Assembly: GCA_022457155.1 (NCBI GenBank) | Contig: JAJGOT010000363.1 | Coordinates: 90,001 to 154,000 of the forward strand | Length of the DNA: 64,000 bases | Reading direction: 5' to 3' | From: Cladopsammia gracilis | Lineage: Eukaryota; Cnidaria; Anthozoa; Scleractinia; Dendrophylliidae | In this document: piece by piece, positions 36,689 through 48,989 of the stretch | Position numbering within the stretch: the stretch's first letter is position 1 | How the letters are laid out: each line of letters starts with the position of its first letter | Notes under the pieces: generated by a model | What the model saw: the letters and a program-made list of their open reading frames with translations, nothing else | Told to the model about the DNA's origin: nothing | Databases searched by the model: none | Translations under genes and position numbers: made by a program

Positions 36689-39600
36689 AGTGCCAAAAAT
36701 AGAAAAACAAATTCCAGTAGTCAGTAAGCCTAACCCATGTCAAATGCGTAAATTCAGTTTGTTGAACGTTGTTGCCGGGATGGAAAAGATCAAAGAAAAA
36801 AAGAAAAAAAGAGCCGTTCAACAACTTTAAACATATTTAACGCCAAAAGAAAACTCCGGTTGCACACTCTTAAAACTTATATTAAAGAATTCAATAAAAA
36901 AAATCAAAGGTCTGGAGAGTGCTGGATAATTCAAGTTCTTTCTTTGACAGTAAAAGGTGAAAACAAATGGTCGTTTATCAAAATTCGATTCTCAGCCTAG
37001 ACAAGATAGACAACCACTTAAAATATAGACAAAACAAGTTAAATATACCATTTTTGCACCGAAATAAGTATGACCATCAAAGGAATGCAACTGAGTAGCT
37101 CAGTTTCATTCCTGTGGTATGCATCATTATTCTTTAAAAGTTGTTTTAGTTTTACTCTTTTCGTGTATGCATGGGTGAAATCCTATAGAATGACCTTTGA
37201 AATGCAAAGCTGCTGAGCAGTACTCTCTTTCATTATATGATGCTTGTTAAAACTTATCCCAAGTGGAAATTCGAGGCTGTTGTTATCACGACATCGGTAT
37301 TTATGGTGCACTGAGGGGCTAGGGTTATTGCTGTTATGACAGTTCTTTGCATACTCTAATGCTCTTTTACTGGGGTATTAGTGTTATCTTAATTTGTAGA
37401 AAATTGCATCACCTTGACTCCAGTGTCTTTTTAATTGCCAAGATTCTATTCAGAGTTGAACATTCCGGCTGAGCTGGTCGCCTAATTAGCATCAATCAAT
37501 AAGTTTTGTCAAAAAAATGAAAACTGCCATATCATAATTGCAAAACAAATACACAAAGCGAAAATCACGCAAGAGACAGCTCGTGTTTATCCCTGTAAAC
37601 AGTCCTTGAAATAACCGAGTTCAACAAGCATAGGAATACATGTACAGGATTTATTAACCGCAAAGGAAAAGCTTCGTTACCGATTGTCCGCTGATTGTCA
37701 GGTGAGATTTACCATGGGTTGCTCAGTTGTTGAAACTTCCTTTATAAAATGTCCTTATTCTTGTACAAAAGTCGCAAATCTTGTATAAACAATTTGAGAG
37801 CACTTTAATATCAATCGAATTGTATCTTGCTAGGACAAATTGTATGCATTATATGGAATATGTATTGAAAAGCTTTAGGCATGGTCTATTTTTATACCGC
37901 AACGCTTTCGGTCGGTCAACACGCGATCTAATTATGAATTGGACAATTTAAGCCTGGCTGTATTAAAAACGCTTATTTAATTAATGAAATGAATAGAGAA
38001 GCTATGGAACATATGAATATCCTTTTTCTCGTTTAATTCTTTACCGAAATCGAAAATAATCTGTAGTTTACAAACATGGATTTGATAGCCAAAATCGTTT
38101 TGTATACGGGTCATGTATATTGGCGCTGTTGTTCGTGTCAATAGTAGATGTCGCCAATAATCATTGTCCAAAAGCAAACTAAGGAAAACTCTTCTTTAAG
38201 TAGGGATACTTTCAAACATTTATAATTTTGCCAATAATTTTGAAAATTTACTTGCTTGTTTTATATGTTACGTGAAAATAGAAATTGTAACCGAAGGGGT
38301 GTCATTACAGGTGTCATTTACACATGTATTGTTTGGGTTATGAGGGAGATGAGTAGGAAGGTAGGTAGTATACAATGGACAATTTGTACAAAATGCATTC
38401 CTTCAATGTTACGAGACAGTTATCAGTTTTAATTCATCAAACAAATGCATGGTGTGGTTAAGTTTATATCATTCAGCGTCCCTTTCCATTAACTTTTTAG
38501 GTTATCGAAGATGTTTATGTTACACAGAGATGCAATAAAGGAGATTAGTTTTAGAGCAACGTTGTCACGGTATCAAGAAGCATGTCACGCCACATGTAAA
38601 CGCCTTGATTTCAGTCGAAGTTATTTTGAAAACATTTAGCTCAATTTAACTTTTCGGTTAATGTATTTTTAAAAGAAATATTTGAATGTTTAGCCTGCAA
38701 ATACGAACGCCTAAAACCATGCGGTTGCCAAGTGGGTAAATGGCGGGAATACTAAAACCATGACAACCAACCGTGACCACAAACAGTGAACATAAGTACA
38801 TAGGAAGTTTTTTTTCTAGTCTGTTGTAGGGCTTCTTCAGTAGTAGAAACTATAAGTAATAAATTGTTCTATTCTTTCTGTTTTCCTTCAACGGCTCGCT
38901 TGTTCGAGAAGAAAAAACGCGCATGCAACTGAGCACGTCTCCACTCCATCGCGAATATTTTCCCGACGGGAGAAGGTTGAACGTTTTTCTGTTACGTGAT
39001 TGGAATAATGATTTCGAATGTTTTACTTTCAGATTAGCGCATGAGTGAAAGGCCATTGACTCGTGAGTTATCTACGTTATGATAATTTTTATGATAATTG
39101 AAAACACTTCAGAAGCTGGCAACCGCAGTGGAAATTTGTTTTGTTTGTTTGAGAAATCTGTTTATCCACTTGTTAAGGCAAAAGTACTAATTAACAAGAA
39201 CTGAAAAGAAGGATTTTTTGTATTAATTTTATTCATGCTGTGCAATTGTCGACGCGCACGTGCAATTATGCACAACGAGGATACAATATTTTATTACCTG
39301 ACCAGGAGGTGTTGTAGTTGAAACATTTTTTTGGGACATTTCTTGGTGTTGCGGAAACCATTGACGGTTGGCTATTGTGTTGCGGTGTGGTTATTTTGTT
39401 GCGTGTCTAATCTTTCATTTTACGTCAGTTGATGTCAAGCCAATGTTTGGGGATACTCATTTACAATGCTGCCTAAAAGGGTGATGTTTTTAAGCTGCTA
39501 TGGCCTGATTTAAGGGAATTTTAGACAGCTGGAAGGGCTATTCGAACCACTTGACACACCCCATTCCCCCACAACCATCTCACCTTGGAATGATTGTCAG

Positions 39601-41999
39601 AAAGCCCAGATAGTCTTACGATCAACAATATACAAGCACTGTTTAACCAGACTTGTAAGGTTTACAAGCGGCTTTGGAATAAAAAGGGTTATCTGTAACA
39701 CAACAAACAGTTCTTTTTTCTCTTGAATTTATTGATGTCTTGACAATGCTACTGTGTATTGCGAAACTTCTCCGAAACCTGACAACCGGCAATAGCAGTT
39801 TATTTAAAATTAACAAGGATTGTTTTTTCTGTCATACAAAAACAAAAAACAAGGTCTCGACTCATAATTATACAAACCTGTTTCCATGTTCGATGTAGTA
39901 ACATTCTAACTAAGCTCCAAGCGTCGAGGCTTTTTGCACACGTTTTATTTGATAGTATTTTTTTCTTTGCATTCACGTTTCTTTTGGAAATTTACTATTT
40001 TTGGCAGAAAGCCTCGGAGTTATGTTATATGTTTGTTATATTGAACGTCGGCGAAAAAAAAAAACCATCAAACAAAAGTATTAATCAATGCTAAGTCTTC
40101 CAGCTTTCTAAATGGATAGCAACTAAATATTGCCGGCAGTAGAAAAAAAAAAAATGACACTTCTGTGTCACGAGTAAAACCTTTCACTTTAATAACATTT
40201 ATAGGCTGAGAAAGCCCTTTGTAAATAATTTCAGAAAATAAGGCTCCAAGTTTCACCTCTTTATTGGTTAGGTGTTTTCAAAACTGATTCATTTATTGTG
40301 TTGTCGAGTTTCTACTTCTAATGAAGGGAAGTCAGTAATAACATTTTTGACCCGAAAATGTTGGTGATCCTATAAATAACGTCATGTTAAGAGAAAACTG
40401 AGCATCCAAGGCAGAGCGTCAAATTGACAGATTAAAACAAATAAGGAAGCAAATTAAAAATGAAATTATTCTAAGTCTTTGTAATCTTCGTATAAGTTTT
40501 TTTTACACTTGTGTTGCAAGAATATCTTTAGAACGTTGATGCGCCTGGCTTATATATGGTCTGTCTATATCGAGTCTATACTCGTCCTCTTTATTTCTAC
40601 ACAGCACGAGGATATCCTTCTTTTGGTTACGGTAAATCAATATATACAATTGATTTCTTTGCGTTTAAAAACAATGTGTTGCAGGTTTTGTTTAGTATTG
40701 TACGTGAGGTGAATGAAATTAATTTTCCTTTTGTTACCAAAACATACAATCAGTAAGGTAATTTAATACCTGAATTAGGAAGACATTGCCGATTTCTACC
40801 CTTTCACAGACTGACATTTCACCCAAATTGTTAATCGTAGAATAGCAAAGAGTTAGATCAGCTTGTTGTTTAATATATGATATTATATGGGTATTAACAT
40901 GTTTTGAAGGTTTTCTTATTAAGTCTGTGAATAATATTCAATGAAACTGAAAGGATCTATTTTGATGCACGGCGGGAAATTGAAATTCACCTGAGAAATC
41001 GTAATGAGCTTAATTTTAAAACAGCTTATTTTTAAAGAATTATGATGTATTAAAATGGATAAGTTCAGTTTGTAGAAAAAAAGTGTCAATCTTAAATCTA
41101 AACACAGGAAGAGAAGTTGAACGAGAAGCTTCTACTCTTCCGCTGATTTACTTCACCTAATGAAATCATGTTGTGCCCAGATTCCGGTCATACAGGCTAT
41201 CGACAAACGAGATCTGGAACGAGAATATAGTGCTTTACCTAAATAATTCATGATTCATAATTTTGTTTGTTTGCTTGTTTAAATCAGTTTATTTATTCAT
41301 TTATTTTTTATAATAAACTTTTAGAAAAACCAGTGATTAACTGGCAAGGAAATGAAGAAAATAATATTACCAATAAATAATGAGTCGTATTCCTGTTGTA
41401 ACCATGGTAAAGACAGACCTTAAAGAATATACAATCCAAACTTAAAACTTTTCAAGAAAATCCCTGATGTAATCGACATCAAGTTAATAGATGTCAAGAA
41501 ATCCACGAGTTCAAGACTTCTGCCAGAGTTATGAATGAAAACAGCAATTTTATGACGTTATAGGACGAAAACGAGCTTCGCACCAAAACGAGGCATAGCC
41601 TCGTGCATTTACATCTAAGAAAATGTGTCCCACATGGGAGGAAAGAACGCTGTCGCCTCATTTATAACGCTTTCAGCATCATCAGCTTATTTAAAGCTCC
41701 CAACTACAAATTCTAATTTCAAAACTTCACTAAATCTTCAATATTTCTTGTTTCTCTTTAAATTAAAAATTAAATTAAAATTATCATACAGGGTAACCAC
41801 TTCAGTCATGATATAATTGCTATCAATGTGGGCCCTGTGAAATAATCAGTTAATTAATTAATTATTAAATAAAAATACTAAAACAGTAGAATGTTTAAAT
41901 ATGTTCGAAAACTCATTAATAATGCATGAGCATATCAGCCAATCACACGACGCAAATCGATCACGTGTATGAACCTTTATACCCGGTAATCTACGGTCA
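36689..41999. other. 5.3 kb gene-free AT-rich stretch
   Basis: Only short open frames below 70 codons occur, none recognisable. It contains the third copy of the CTTGGTGTTG MITE (39342-39434, right end lost) and a short hairpin CGAGGC-ATA-GCCTCG at about 41590. Nothing else can be supported. Confidence 0.45.
39342..39434 (+). repeat. MITE, CTTGGTGTTGCGGA end, right-truncated (copy 3 of 3)
   Basis: It matches the left three quarters of 33680-33797, including CATTGACGGTTGGCT and GTGTTGCGGTGTGG, and stops after ACGTCAGTTGATG. Confidence 0.55.
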
Positions 42000-42110
42000 T
42001 TATGAAAAGGTTAACACTCGTTAACATCTCTCAAACGGACCTAAGTTACATGAAGTAAAACCTATTTCACACTTAGAGTAAAATTAGAAAAAAAAGAACA
42101 GTAAAGTGTA

Positions 42111-42187
42111 TGCCTCGAACCCGAATCGTTTGCTTCATAACCAATATCCTTATCCACTATACCAACGTGGATTAGCTGCCGTGAGAT
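42111..42187 (-). repeat. tRNA-derived SINE-like sequence
   Basis: On the minus strand TGGTATAGTGGATAAGG matches a Pol III A box and GGGTTCGAGGC a B box at about tRNA spacing. The anticodon arm does not pair well, so this is not a functional tRNA. The 5' half (with the A box) recurs at 42302-42353 without the B box. Confidence 0.5.
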
Positions 42188-42357
42188 GTAATTTTTAACA
42201 TATTTATAGAGTTACCCATAACAATAAATGAAAGCTAACCGTTTTCAAATCAGTGCTTAACCCTAAACACTGTAGATCAATGCTAAACCCCTAAACTTCT
42301 CTTCATAACCAATATCCTTATCCACTATACCAACGTGGATTAGCTGCCGGGAGATTA

Positions 42358-42546
42358 ACAAACAGTTTACACCGGTTTTCCGTGGTGTGGACTCTTATTT
42401 ACCACGATTTACGTCATCACATGGTCAAAATGTTGTGGACTCACGAGGCGCAGCCGAGTGAGTCAGCAACAAATTTTGACCATGTGATGACGTAAATCGT
42501 GGTAAATAAGAGTCCACACCACGGAAAACCGGTGTAAATTTGTTTT
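42358..42546. repeat. Near-perfect palindrome of about 190 bp
   Basis: The arms run from TTTACACCGGTTTTCCGTGG inwards to ATGGTCAAAATGTTG and back, around CGAGGCGCAGCCGAG. It sits between the two halves of the duplicated unit described for the composite element. Confidence 0.7.
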
Positions 42547-43818
42547 TTACAACAATATTTAGAAAAAAATACAAGGAAAAATCGAAGTCTTGTTACAAAA
42601 CGTGACAGCAAAGAAAGAGCAAGCGTTGTCTATAACTTTCTCGCAATCTGATTGGTTGTTTTCAAGCGCACGTGATGTTAGCGTCAGCACCGTTGTCTGG
42701 ACTCTCATTTACCACTCACGTCGACCAATCAGATTGCGAGTTTAGCGGCAATTGTGGTAAAATGTAATTTTCAACATATTTATAGCGGAGCACTTGCCAG
42801 GCCGAAGGCCTGGCTGCGCAGCCCCATACTCATAGAACCTATGCCCTCATTTTTCATGGTCATGGATAGCGGAATGTTTCGCGGGCGCGCGTGTGCCCGG
42901 CCTCCGCCGTCACACGGCGTCACACCGCGTCACACAGGACCGCGCTCCGTCGCGCAGGACTAGCTCGCGGGCGCGTATGACGTTGCAAAACATGCGCGTA
43001 CGACGTCATGTAGAAACCAAAGCGAGGCTTTGTTTTTTGCGCGGTTACACGTCCGAATGTCACGTCAGCTGGGAAAACACTTTGATTGTTTGCTGTGTTT
43101 ACTCAGCGGAGAAAACGGTTGAAATTAAAGTCGTTATTTTCCTGCATTTTTTCGCGGTTTGCTACTCAAGACAGGGATACTCAGAAGCCGCTTTAGTGGA
43201 AAAAGAAGAGCTTCCTGAGATAAAATCTTGCTTCGGGGAACGTCATACATTTTTCAATGCGGGGAGATGTTTGATTTTATTACGGAATCCAGTACCACAG
43301 GAGCGGAGAAAACGGACACTAAAACTCTCAAACGTTATGAATATGACGGCGAACAACCTTTGCCGAAGAGGAGAAACACTGGACATCGGACAAACAAACA
43401 TAAGCAGAAAAGCAAGTAACGTCTAAATGTGATTTGCAAAAATTGTTTAGTTTAATAATAAGACTTATAAGCTTAACTTAAGTTAAATGTGTTAATTTTA
43501 CCAGAAGAATTTTCTCCAAGTTTTTGCATTCAGAGCTAAATTTACAACTTTGAATATCCGTGGTTTTGGCAATGAAGCGAAACAACGCTCTGTTTTTGAT
43601 TTTGCGAAAAATTCCCGTTCTGATTTTATTTGTTTACAAGAACCTTTAGCGACAAGACATTTAATGCGATAAATTCTCTGACAGCTAAATGAAATGGCGC
43701 GGTAAAAGTTTCTGGTCGCCCGCTCTTGGTAAACAAGGCGGCGTTGCCATTCTTGTCGCTGAAAATACTGATTTCAAATGTTTACAATGGAAAAAAGATT
43801 CTTCTGGTAGAATTGTTA

Positions 43819-44220
43819 AGCCTGGTTCCCACTAGTGAAATAAGCATAAGTGTAAGCGCAAGCATAAGCACAAGAATGTTCCCACTTGTGAAATAAGCAT
43901 AACACTGGCGACGTACGCATGCGCAGTGAAAGTCTCGGTAGGAAACAAGATGGCGGAAATGGCAGCGGAGATCTGGAACTTTGTCATTCTGATTGGTTGA
44001 TTTCTTGTGCTTATGCTTATGCTTATTTCACGCCGGTTCCCACTTGTGAAATAAGCACAACACAAGCGAATTAAGCATAAGCGCAGTCGTAAGAAAAAGG
44101 AAAATGTTCCTTTTTCTTGTGCTTACGCTTATGCTTATTTCACGCCGGTTCCCACTAGCGTTATCTTATGCTTATGCTTGCGCTTACGCTTATGCTTATT
44201 TCACTAGTGGGAACCAGGCT
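43819..44220. mobile_element. PIF/Harbinger-like MITE inside the LINE endonuclease region
   Basis: The ends are AGCCTGGTTCCCACTAGTGA and its complement, with TTA on both sides (43816-43818 and 44221-44223). The reading frame GRIV before it continues as SVLTEL after one TTA copy is discounted, confirming insertion into coding sequence. The interior is made of AAGCATAAG/CTTATGCTT modules in both orientations. Confidence 0.75.
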
Positions 44221-46417
44221 TTAGTGTTTTAACTGAACTCGACGACACGAAAATTAATTTGGTTTTATACTTATGCACCCACGAATCCAAGTGAACGTAC
44301 TTTTATGACACAATTCATGAATATTTTTTCCGAACTCTTTTAAAATTATTGCTGGCGATTTTAACTGCATTGAAAACGTTTCTGATAAGCTTGGAGGAAA
44401 TCCTACAATTTCCATGGATTTGAAAGATCTGCACAGTGTTCTCTGGCGCAAAAAAACACGGCCGACTGAAAAATACAATGCACATGGTAATAATGCGGAT
44501 AAAATTATCGGTACACGTTTGGATAATTTTTTTATTGCTCAGGACTTGTATGATTCCTTTTTAAAATGTGAAATTTTGTCTTGTGTTTTTTCCGATCATG
44601 ATTCTGTTGATTTAAGCCGCAATTTGCATAATGCATTTTCCCGTGGACCAGGACTTTGGAGGCTAAATTTAGAATTTGATATTTGCGATATGATCTCAGA
44701 AATTATTAAGAAACATGCATTGTACTGGAAAGCATTTACTTCCATTCAAGCTTTGTAGGATTTTCTAAAAGAATCTATAAAATTAGTTGCTATAGATTTT
44801 GGTCGAAGTAAACAACGCATATTAAGTTAAATCGCGATATTAAAAGGCCACGCAACTATAAATTCTTTGATCGAAGCTAAACGGGTTCTTATTGAAGGAG
44901 ATAGCTCAGAGAAAACCACCATAGAAACGCTTGAAAGAGAAATTCGGGCCATTAATTTATCCCAAATGAGAGGAAGCCAAATTCGTAGCAGAGTCAAATG
45001 GCTTGAAGAAGGTGAAAAACCTACCAAATTCACGTGCTCATAAAAATACTGTTCAATCTATTTATAACTCCGCCGGTGTTGAAGTCTTTTCACAAGATTC
45101 CGGCCCATTTCGATTTTTACCGTAATTTGTACTTGCAAGAACCTGTTAATTTAACAGTCCAAACCGAATTTTTGAACAAACTTGTAAACAGATTAAGTGA
45201 GAGCGAAATTTTATCCTGCGAAGGATTTTTATCTTTGGCTGAAATTACCCACGCAATGCGTGGACTTTCTTCAGGGAAAACCCCCGGTTCAGACGGATTA
45301 CCTCAACAATTTTTCGCTAAATTCTGGGATCTCTTAGGCCCTATTCTGTTCGAAATTATAAATTTAGTTTGGAAAATAATTCTCTCAGTGATTCAATGCC
45401 AGAAAGCGTGACTAGATTACTTTACAAGAAAGATGATAAAAAAAACTTCAAACAATGGTGACCCCCCCATTTCGCTACTCAATGTTGATTACAAAATTTG
45501 TTCAAAAGCTCTTACAAACAGACTTTCAAAATTGTTACCCTCGATTATTTCAAGAAGATCAAACTTGTTCTGTCCCAGGTAGGACGATTTTTGAGAATTT
45601 ATTTCTCTTGCGTGACACTCTAAATTATATAAATATTACCAATGAAACTGGTATCTTGCTGAATATTGATCAAGAGAAAGCCTTTGACAATTAACATGGT
45701 AGAAAAACATTGGAAAACTTTTTACCAATGTTTTAAGTCGTTTTGGATTTGGCCCTAATTTCCAGCGGTGGATTTCTACATTATACTGTCAAGCAAATAT
45801 GAAAATTATAGTTTATGTGTTTTTGACCAAAGAAATTCCACTCGAGTGGGGGGTGAGGCAGGGAGATCCCCGGTCTCCACTTTTGTACATTTTATGCGCA
45901 GAAGTTTTGGCGACCAGTATAAGAAAGGATGATACTATTGAAGGTTTTCTCATTCCAGAAGCCTGAGGAAAGCGTTTTAAAATTCGCCAATAAGCGGATG
46001 ACTCCACATGTTTTGTAAAGGACATTTTTTTCTTTAAACAAATTGTTTACCTTTATACTTCACAAATACGAGACAGGTACAGGGACTAAATTAAACGTGG
46101 CAAAGAGTACAGAAGCCATGAGGTTAGGAGCTTGGTGCTCACGTCCGGACTCTCCTTATGGCCTCCTTACCACGCCTTTCCAAGCTAGATTAAAATTTGA
46201 ACCCGTGAAAGGTTGTGGGGTGTTTTCACTCCCACCCTATCGGCACTACTCATTACTAGGTTTTTAGTTAATGTTAAGACTATTTTCTTTTTCATTAAGA
46301 CCATACTTTATGGTATATGGGTTTTTCGAAATAAAGCAACTTTTCACAATGGCACCAAGAACTCTTGGGACACTGTAAGGGACATAAGGAATGACATCAC
46401 AACACAGTTGCAAATTG

Positions 46418-46830
46418 CCCCGGGGGTGGGGGGGAGGGCTGGGACTCTGAGACCCTTAACCTATACTAGACCATTTTAGCTGCATTTTGCAACCCTATTC
46501 TAGAATAAACACTGAAAAATCCTACCCTATCCTAGACCTTTTCTAGACTCACTATTTTGCAGAAACTTGCTCACTATCACAGTCTAAGATACCAGGGGTC
46601 AGTAAAAATGTCGTACAGCACACCTTACCGATTTTTCCATTTGCCAGTAAACCTCGTCTAGACTAAATTCTTCATGCAACTGATCAGTTTTGTAGAAAAT
46701 GATACCCTATTCTAGAACAAAAATTTCGGATTACTATACCCTATCCCAGACTAAACTGCTTGAAAACCATACCCTTGACAGCGGCACATACCTATATAGC
46801 TCATATATGGGAGTACCCCCTCCCCCCGGG
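46418..46830. mobile_element. Poly-G/C-ended non-autonomous element inside the LINE
   Basis: It starts CCCCGGGGGTGGGGG and ends CCCCCTCCCCCCGGG. The flanks share GCAAATTG (7-8 bp, 46410-46417 and 46830-46837). The LINE frame TTQLQI before it continues as DFFRMTK after it when one flank copy is discounted. Inner repeats such as CCTATTCTAGA and TACCCTATCCTAGACC and the right end GGGAGTACCCCC match the style of 2532-3150. Confidence 0.7.
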
Positions 46831-47239
46831 CAAATTGATTTCTTCCGAATGACCAAATAGAAATTTTCTGCTTTGTGGTGTCATCCGAATATTTGTGAAA
46901 TACAACAGTCAAAGCTTGTGACTCTATAAATAATTTAGCTACTGGCAACTCATCATTCAATACCAGAAATGACTAAAGTAATCATGTGCAAACCAGAAAG
47001 GACTTTCAAGTGGACCAAACGACCGGAAATGAACTTTATAAATAATCCCTTATGGACTAGACTTTCAAGTGACTCGTGTAAACCGGAACTGACCTTGTAT
47101 TATTGTAACCGGAAATGACTAGCTTTATAACGCATGATGTCTTGTAACCGGAAATGACTAGCCTCTCAGAATAATATTGTAAACTTTAGGGATTTGTTAT
47201 TGATGAATAAAACATTTTAAAAGGAAAAAAAAAACACTT

Positions 47240-47545
47240 TTGTTGTGTTTAGCGGAGAAAACGGTTTGCAAAATCGTTTTCCCCTGCTTTTTTCCGCGGT
47301 TTGCTACTCAAAAGAGGTTTCACATTTCAGAAACAGTGAGCTTTTGTGGAATTTGTGCAGTCTAAATGCACTGTGCAGACGGTCGCGTAATAAGCTTACT
47401 GTTTTTGAGAATTGCTAAAATTGAAAAATAGCCTGGTCGTCAATCTTAATTCTAATTATTCTTGTGCTTCCGACCTTTCACCTAGTTAAGCTTATCATCA
47501 TCGTTTCTGTTCAGAGAGCTCCGCTGTTAGGCTAAGCCTATCTAT
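47240..47545 (+). repeat. 5' UTR fragment of the same LINE family
   Basis: TGTTTAGCGGAGAAAACGG, TTTGCTACTCAA and TTTTTGAGAATTGCTAAAAT match parts of 43086-43200, 61922-62010, 62312-62400 and 63107-63150. It directly follows the poly-A of the first LINE. Confidence 0.6.
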
Positions 47546-47819
47546 ATATATTAGAGTTACCCATAACAATAAATGAAAGCTAACCGTTTTCAAATCAGTG
47601 CTTAACCCTAAACACTGTAGATCAATGCTAAACCCCAAAACGCTACTCTTTGCTTAGCCGGATCTCTGTTCTCTTAGTTCTCTGCCCAATAAATTGGGGT
47701 TCTGTTCTCGTGTACGTCAGTACTACGGTATAACGATAAAAAATACTACGTTGTGTAAAACCTCATAAGGTGTCCAAGGTCCGTTTGAGAGATGTTAACG
47801 AGTGTTAACCTTATGAAAA

Positions 47820-48089
47820 GCCTGGTGGCGGCTTTGATTTCAGTCACAGGGGAGTGCGGGGCTGAATGGGCAAACAATGCAATTATCGCTGAATTTTTAA
47901 TGAGAATGATTTTAAAATGACCACCGTGATATTTATATAAAGATCACACGCAATCTTATGAATACTAATATGGGAAGTAATTGTTCAGGATTCTTAGTGC
48001 AACAAATGGTGACTTTAATATTTTTGTTCAGTACTATTTTACGAAATCTGGTCTTTCGCCATTCTATTTTTGGATTCTTCTCAACAAAA
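47820..48089. other. Short spacer, no gene recognised
   Basis: Nothing recognisable between the composite unit and the next MITE. Confidence 0.4.
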
Positions 48090-48092
48090 TAA

Positions 48093-48986
48093 TGACTCCG
48101 TCAAATCCAATCGCTCACCCCCCCCCCCCCCCCCCCCCCCCCGGCCGGGCATTTGTCGGACATTTGTCTTTTTTTTTTTAAAAAAAAAGTTGCAAATGCC
48201 CCACGCGGTTGAGTCAGCTTATACGTACAAATCCCCACGGTGGGGCATCTGAAAGAGTGCAAATGCCCGACCCATGGGACAAGATCAAAATTTTCATTTC
48301 AATGATTATTGATGGAAGCAATAATTGCTCACAAATAAATGGATCTTTATTCATGCCACGAATTATTTCGTTCTACCTCAGTATTACTTATGTCCATTCT
48401 CTCATTTGTTCGAAATATTTGTGTTATGTTTCCGCAAAACTCCAATAATTTCCTGTCGATTCTCGTTGTTAATGTTATTAATTTTGATTAAAATTATGTT
48501 TAGGTTCAATCCATTTACACGGTAAGGTCGCCGTTGATTGACATGCTTTTTCAAGTGAAGTTGCTATTGAATTTTTAAATAGCCAGATTCTTCTGTTGCG
48601 ACATAGCATGATGGAAGACACCAAGGCCACGAATGTTGGCAAATACATGTAAGACGTCAAAAAAATTGAAAAGTTGTCGTGATATAGATATTATCTTCTG
48701 TGGCACTTGAAAGGTAAGGCAATAGGCGGCCTGTTTTGAAAACTGTGTGAAACTTTAATATTCGTTACTTGAAAAGTGCAGGACTGAAACGACATTTATC
48801 AACTCAGTTTTTATATTTTTATACTGGGGGCAATCAGAAAATTTAATATGTTTTGACAATGCCCCACTCCCGGGCTGACCTATTTTAGCAAATGCCCCAC
48901 CCTTGGGAAGGAAAAGTTTAAAAATGCCCGACAAATGCCCGGGGAGGGGGGGGGGGGGATGAGCGGGCTTGGAATTGACGGAGCCA
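48093..48986. mobile_element. PIF/Harbinger-like element with subterminal poly-C, TAA target duplication
   Basis: The ends are TGACTCCGTCAAATCCAA and the complement of TGGCTCCGTCAATTCCAA. TAA flanks both sides (48090-48092 and 48987-48989). Just inside are GCTCA plus about 23 C, and GGGCATTTGTCGGACATTTG with its inverse on the right. No transposase is present. Confidence 0.65.
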
Positions 48987-48989
48987 TAA

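Larger units (their letters stand above)
42786..47237 (+). pseudogene. Decayed L1/Tx1-like LINE with endonuclease and reverse transcriptase
   Basis: The 5' end is CGGAGCACTTGCC, shared with the copy at 61697. A possible short basic first frame lies at about 43260-43423. From about 43515 an apurinic endonuclease domain reads in pieces: LNIRGFGNEAKQR, DFICLQE, YAPTNPSERTF, GDFNC and SDHDSVDL. Then come RSRVKWLEEGEKPTKF and a reverse transcriptase with SGKTPGSDGLP, DQEKAFD, GVRQGDP and ADDS in place of YADD. The C-terminal part includes GIWVFRNKATFHNG. AATAAA (47206) and a 10 A run (47225-47234) mark the 3' end. Many stops and frameshifts make it inactive. Two DNA elements (43819-44220, 46418-46830) interrupt it. 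Confidence 0.85.
42009..47810. mobile_element. Composite 5.8 kb TIR unit with 9 bp target duplication, carrying a LINE
   Basis: The outer ends form an inverted repeat of about 34 bp (GGTTAACACTCGTTAACATC... at the left; complement ending GAGTGTTAACC at 47810). The 9 bp TTATGAAAA flanks both sides (42000-42008 and 47811-47819). Inside the left end is a unit of about 168 bp in near-tandem duplicate. The second copy appears split by a LINE, so its last 85 bp (47552-47636) is identical to 42207-42291. No transposase is visible. Confidence 0.6.

Noticed and set aside
42111..42187. Functional tRNA gene
   Set aside because: A and B boxes are present but the anticodon and acceptor arms do not pair, and the 5' half is duplicated without the B box.
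42893..43426. 177-codon frame as an independent gene
   Set aside because: It lies wholly within the LINE 5' region, shared in part with the copy at 61697, and its product resembles nothing recognisable.
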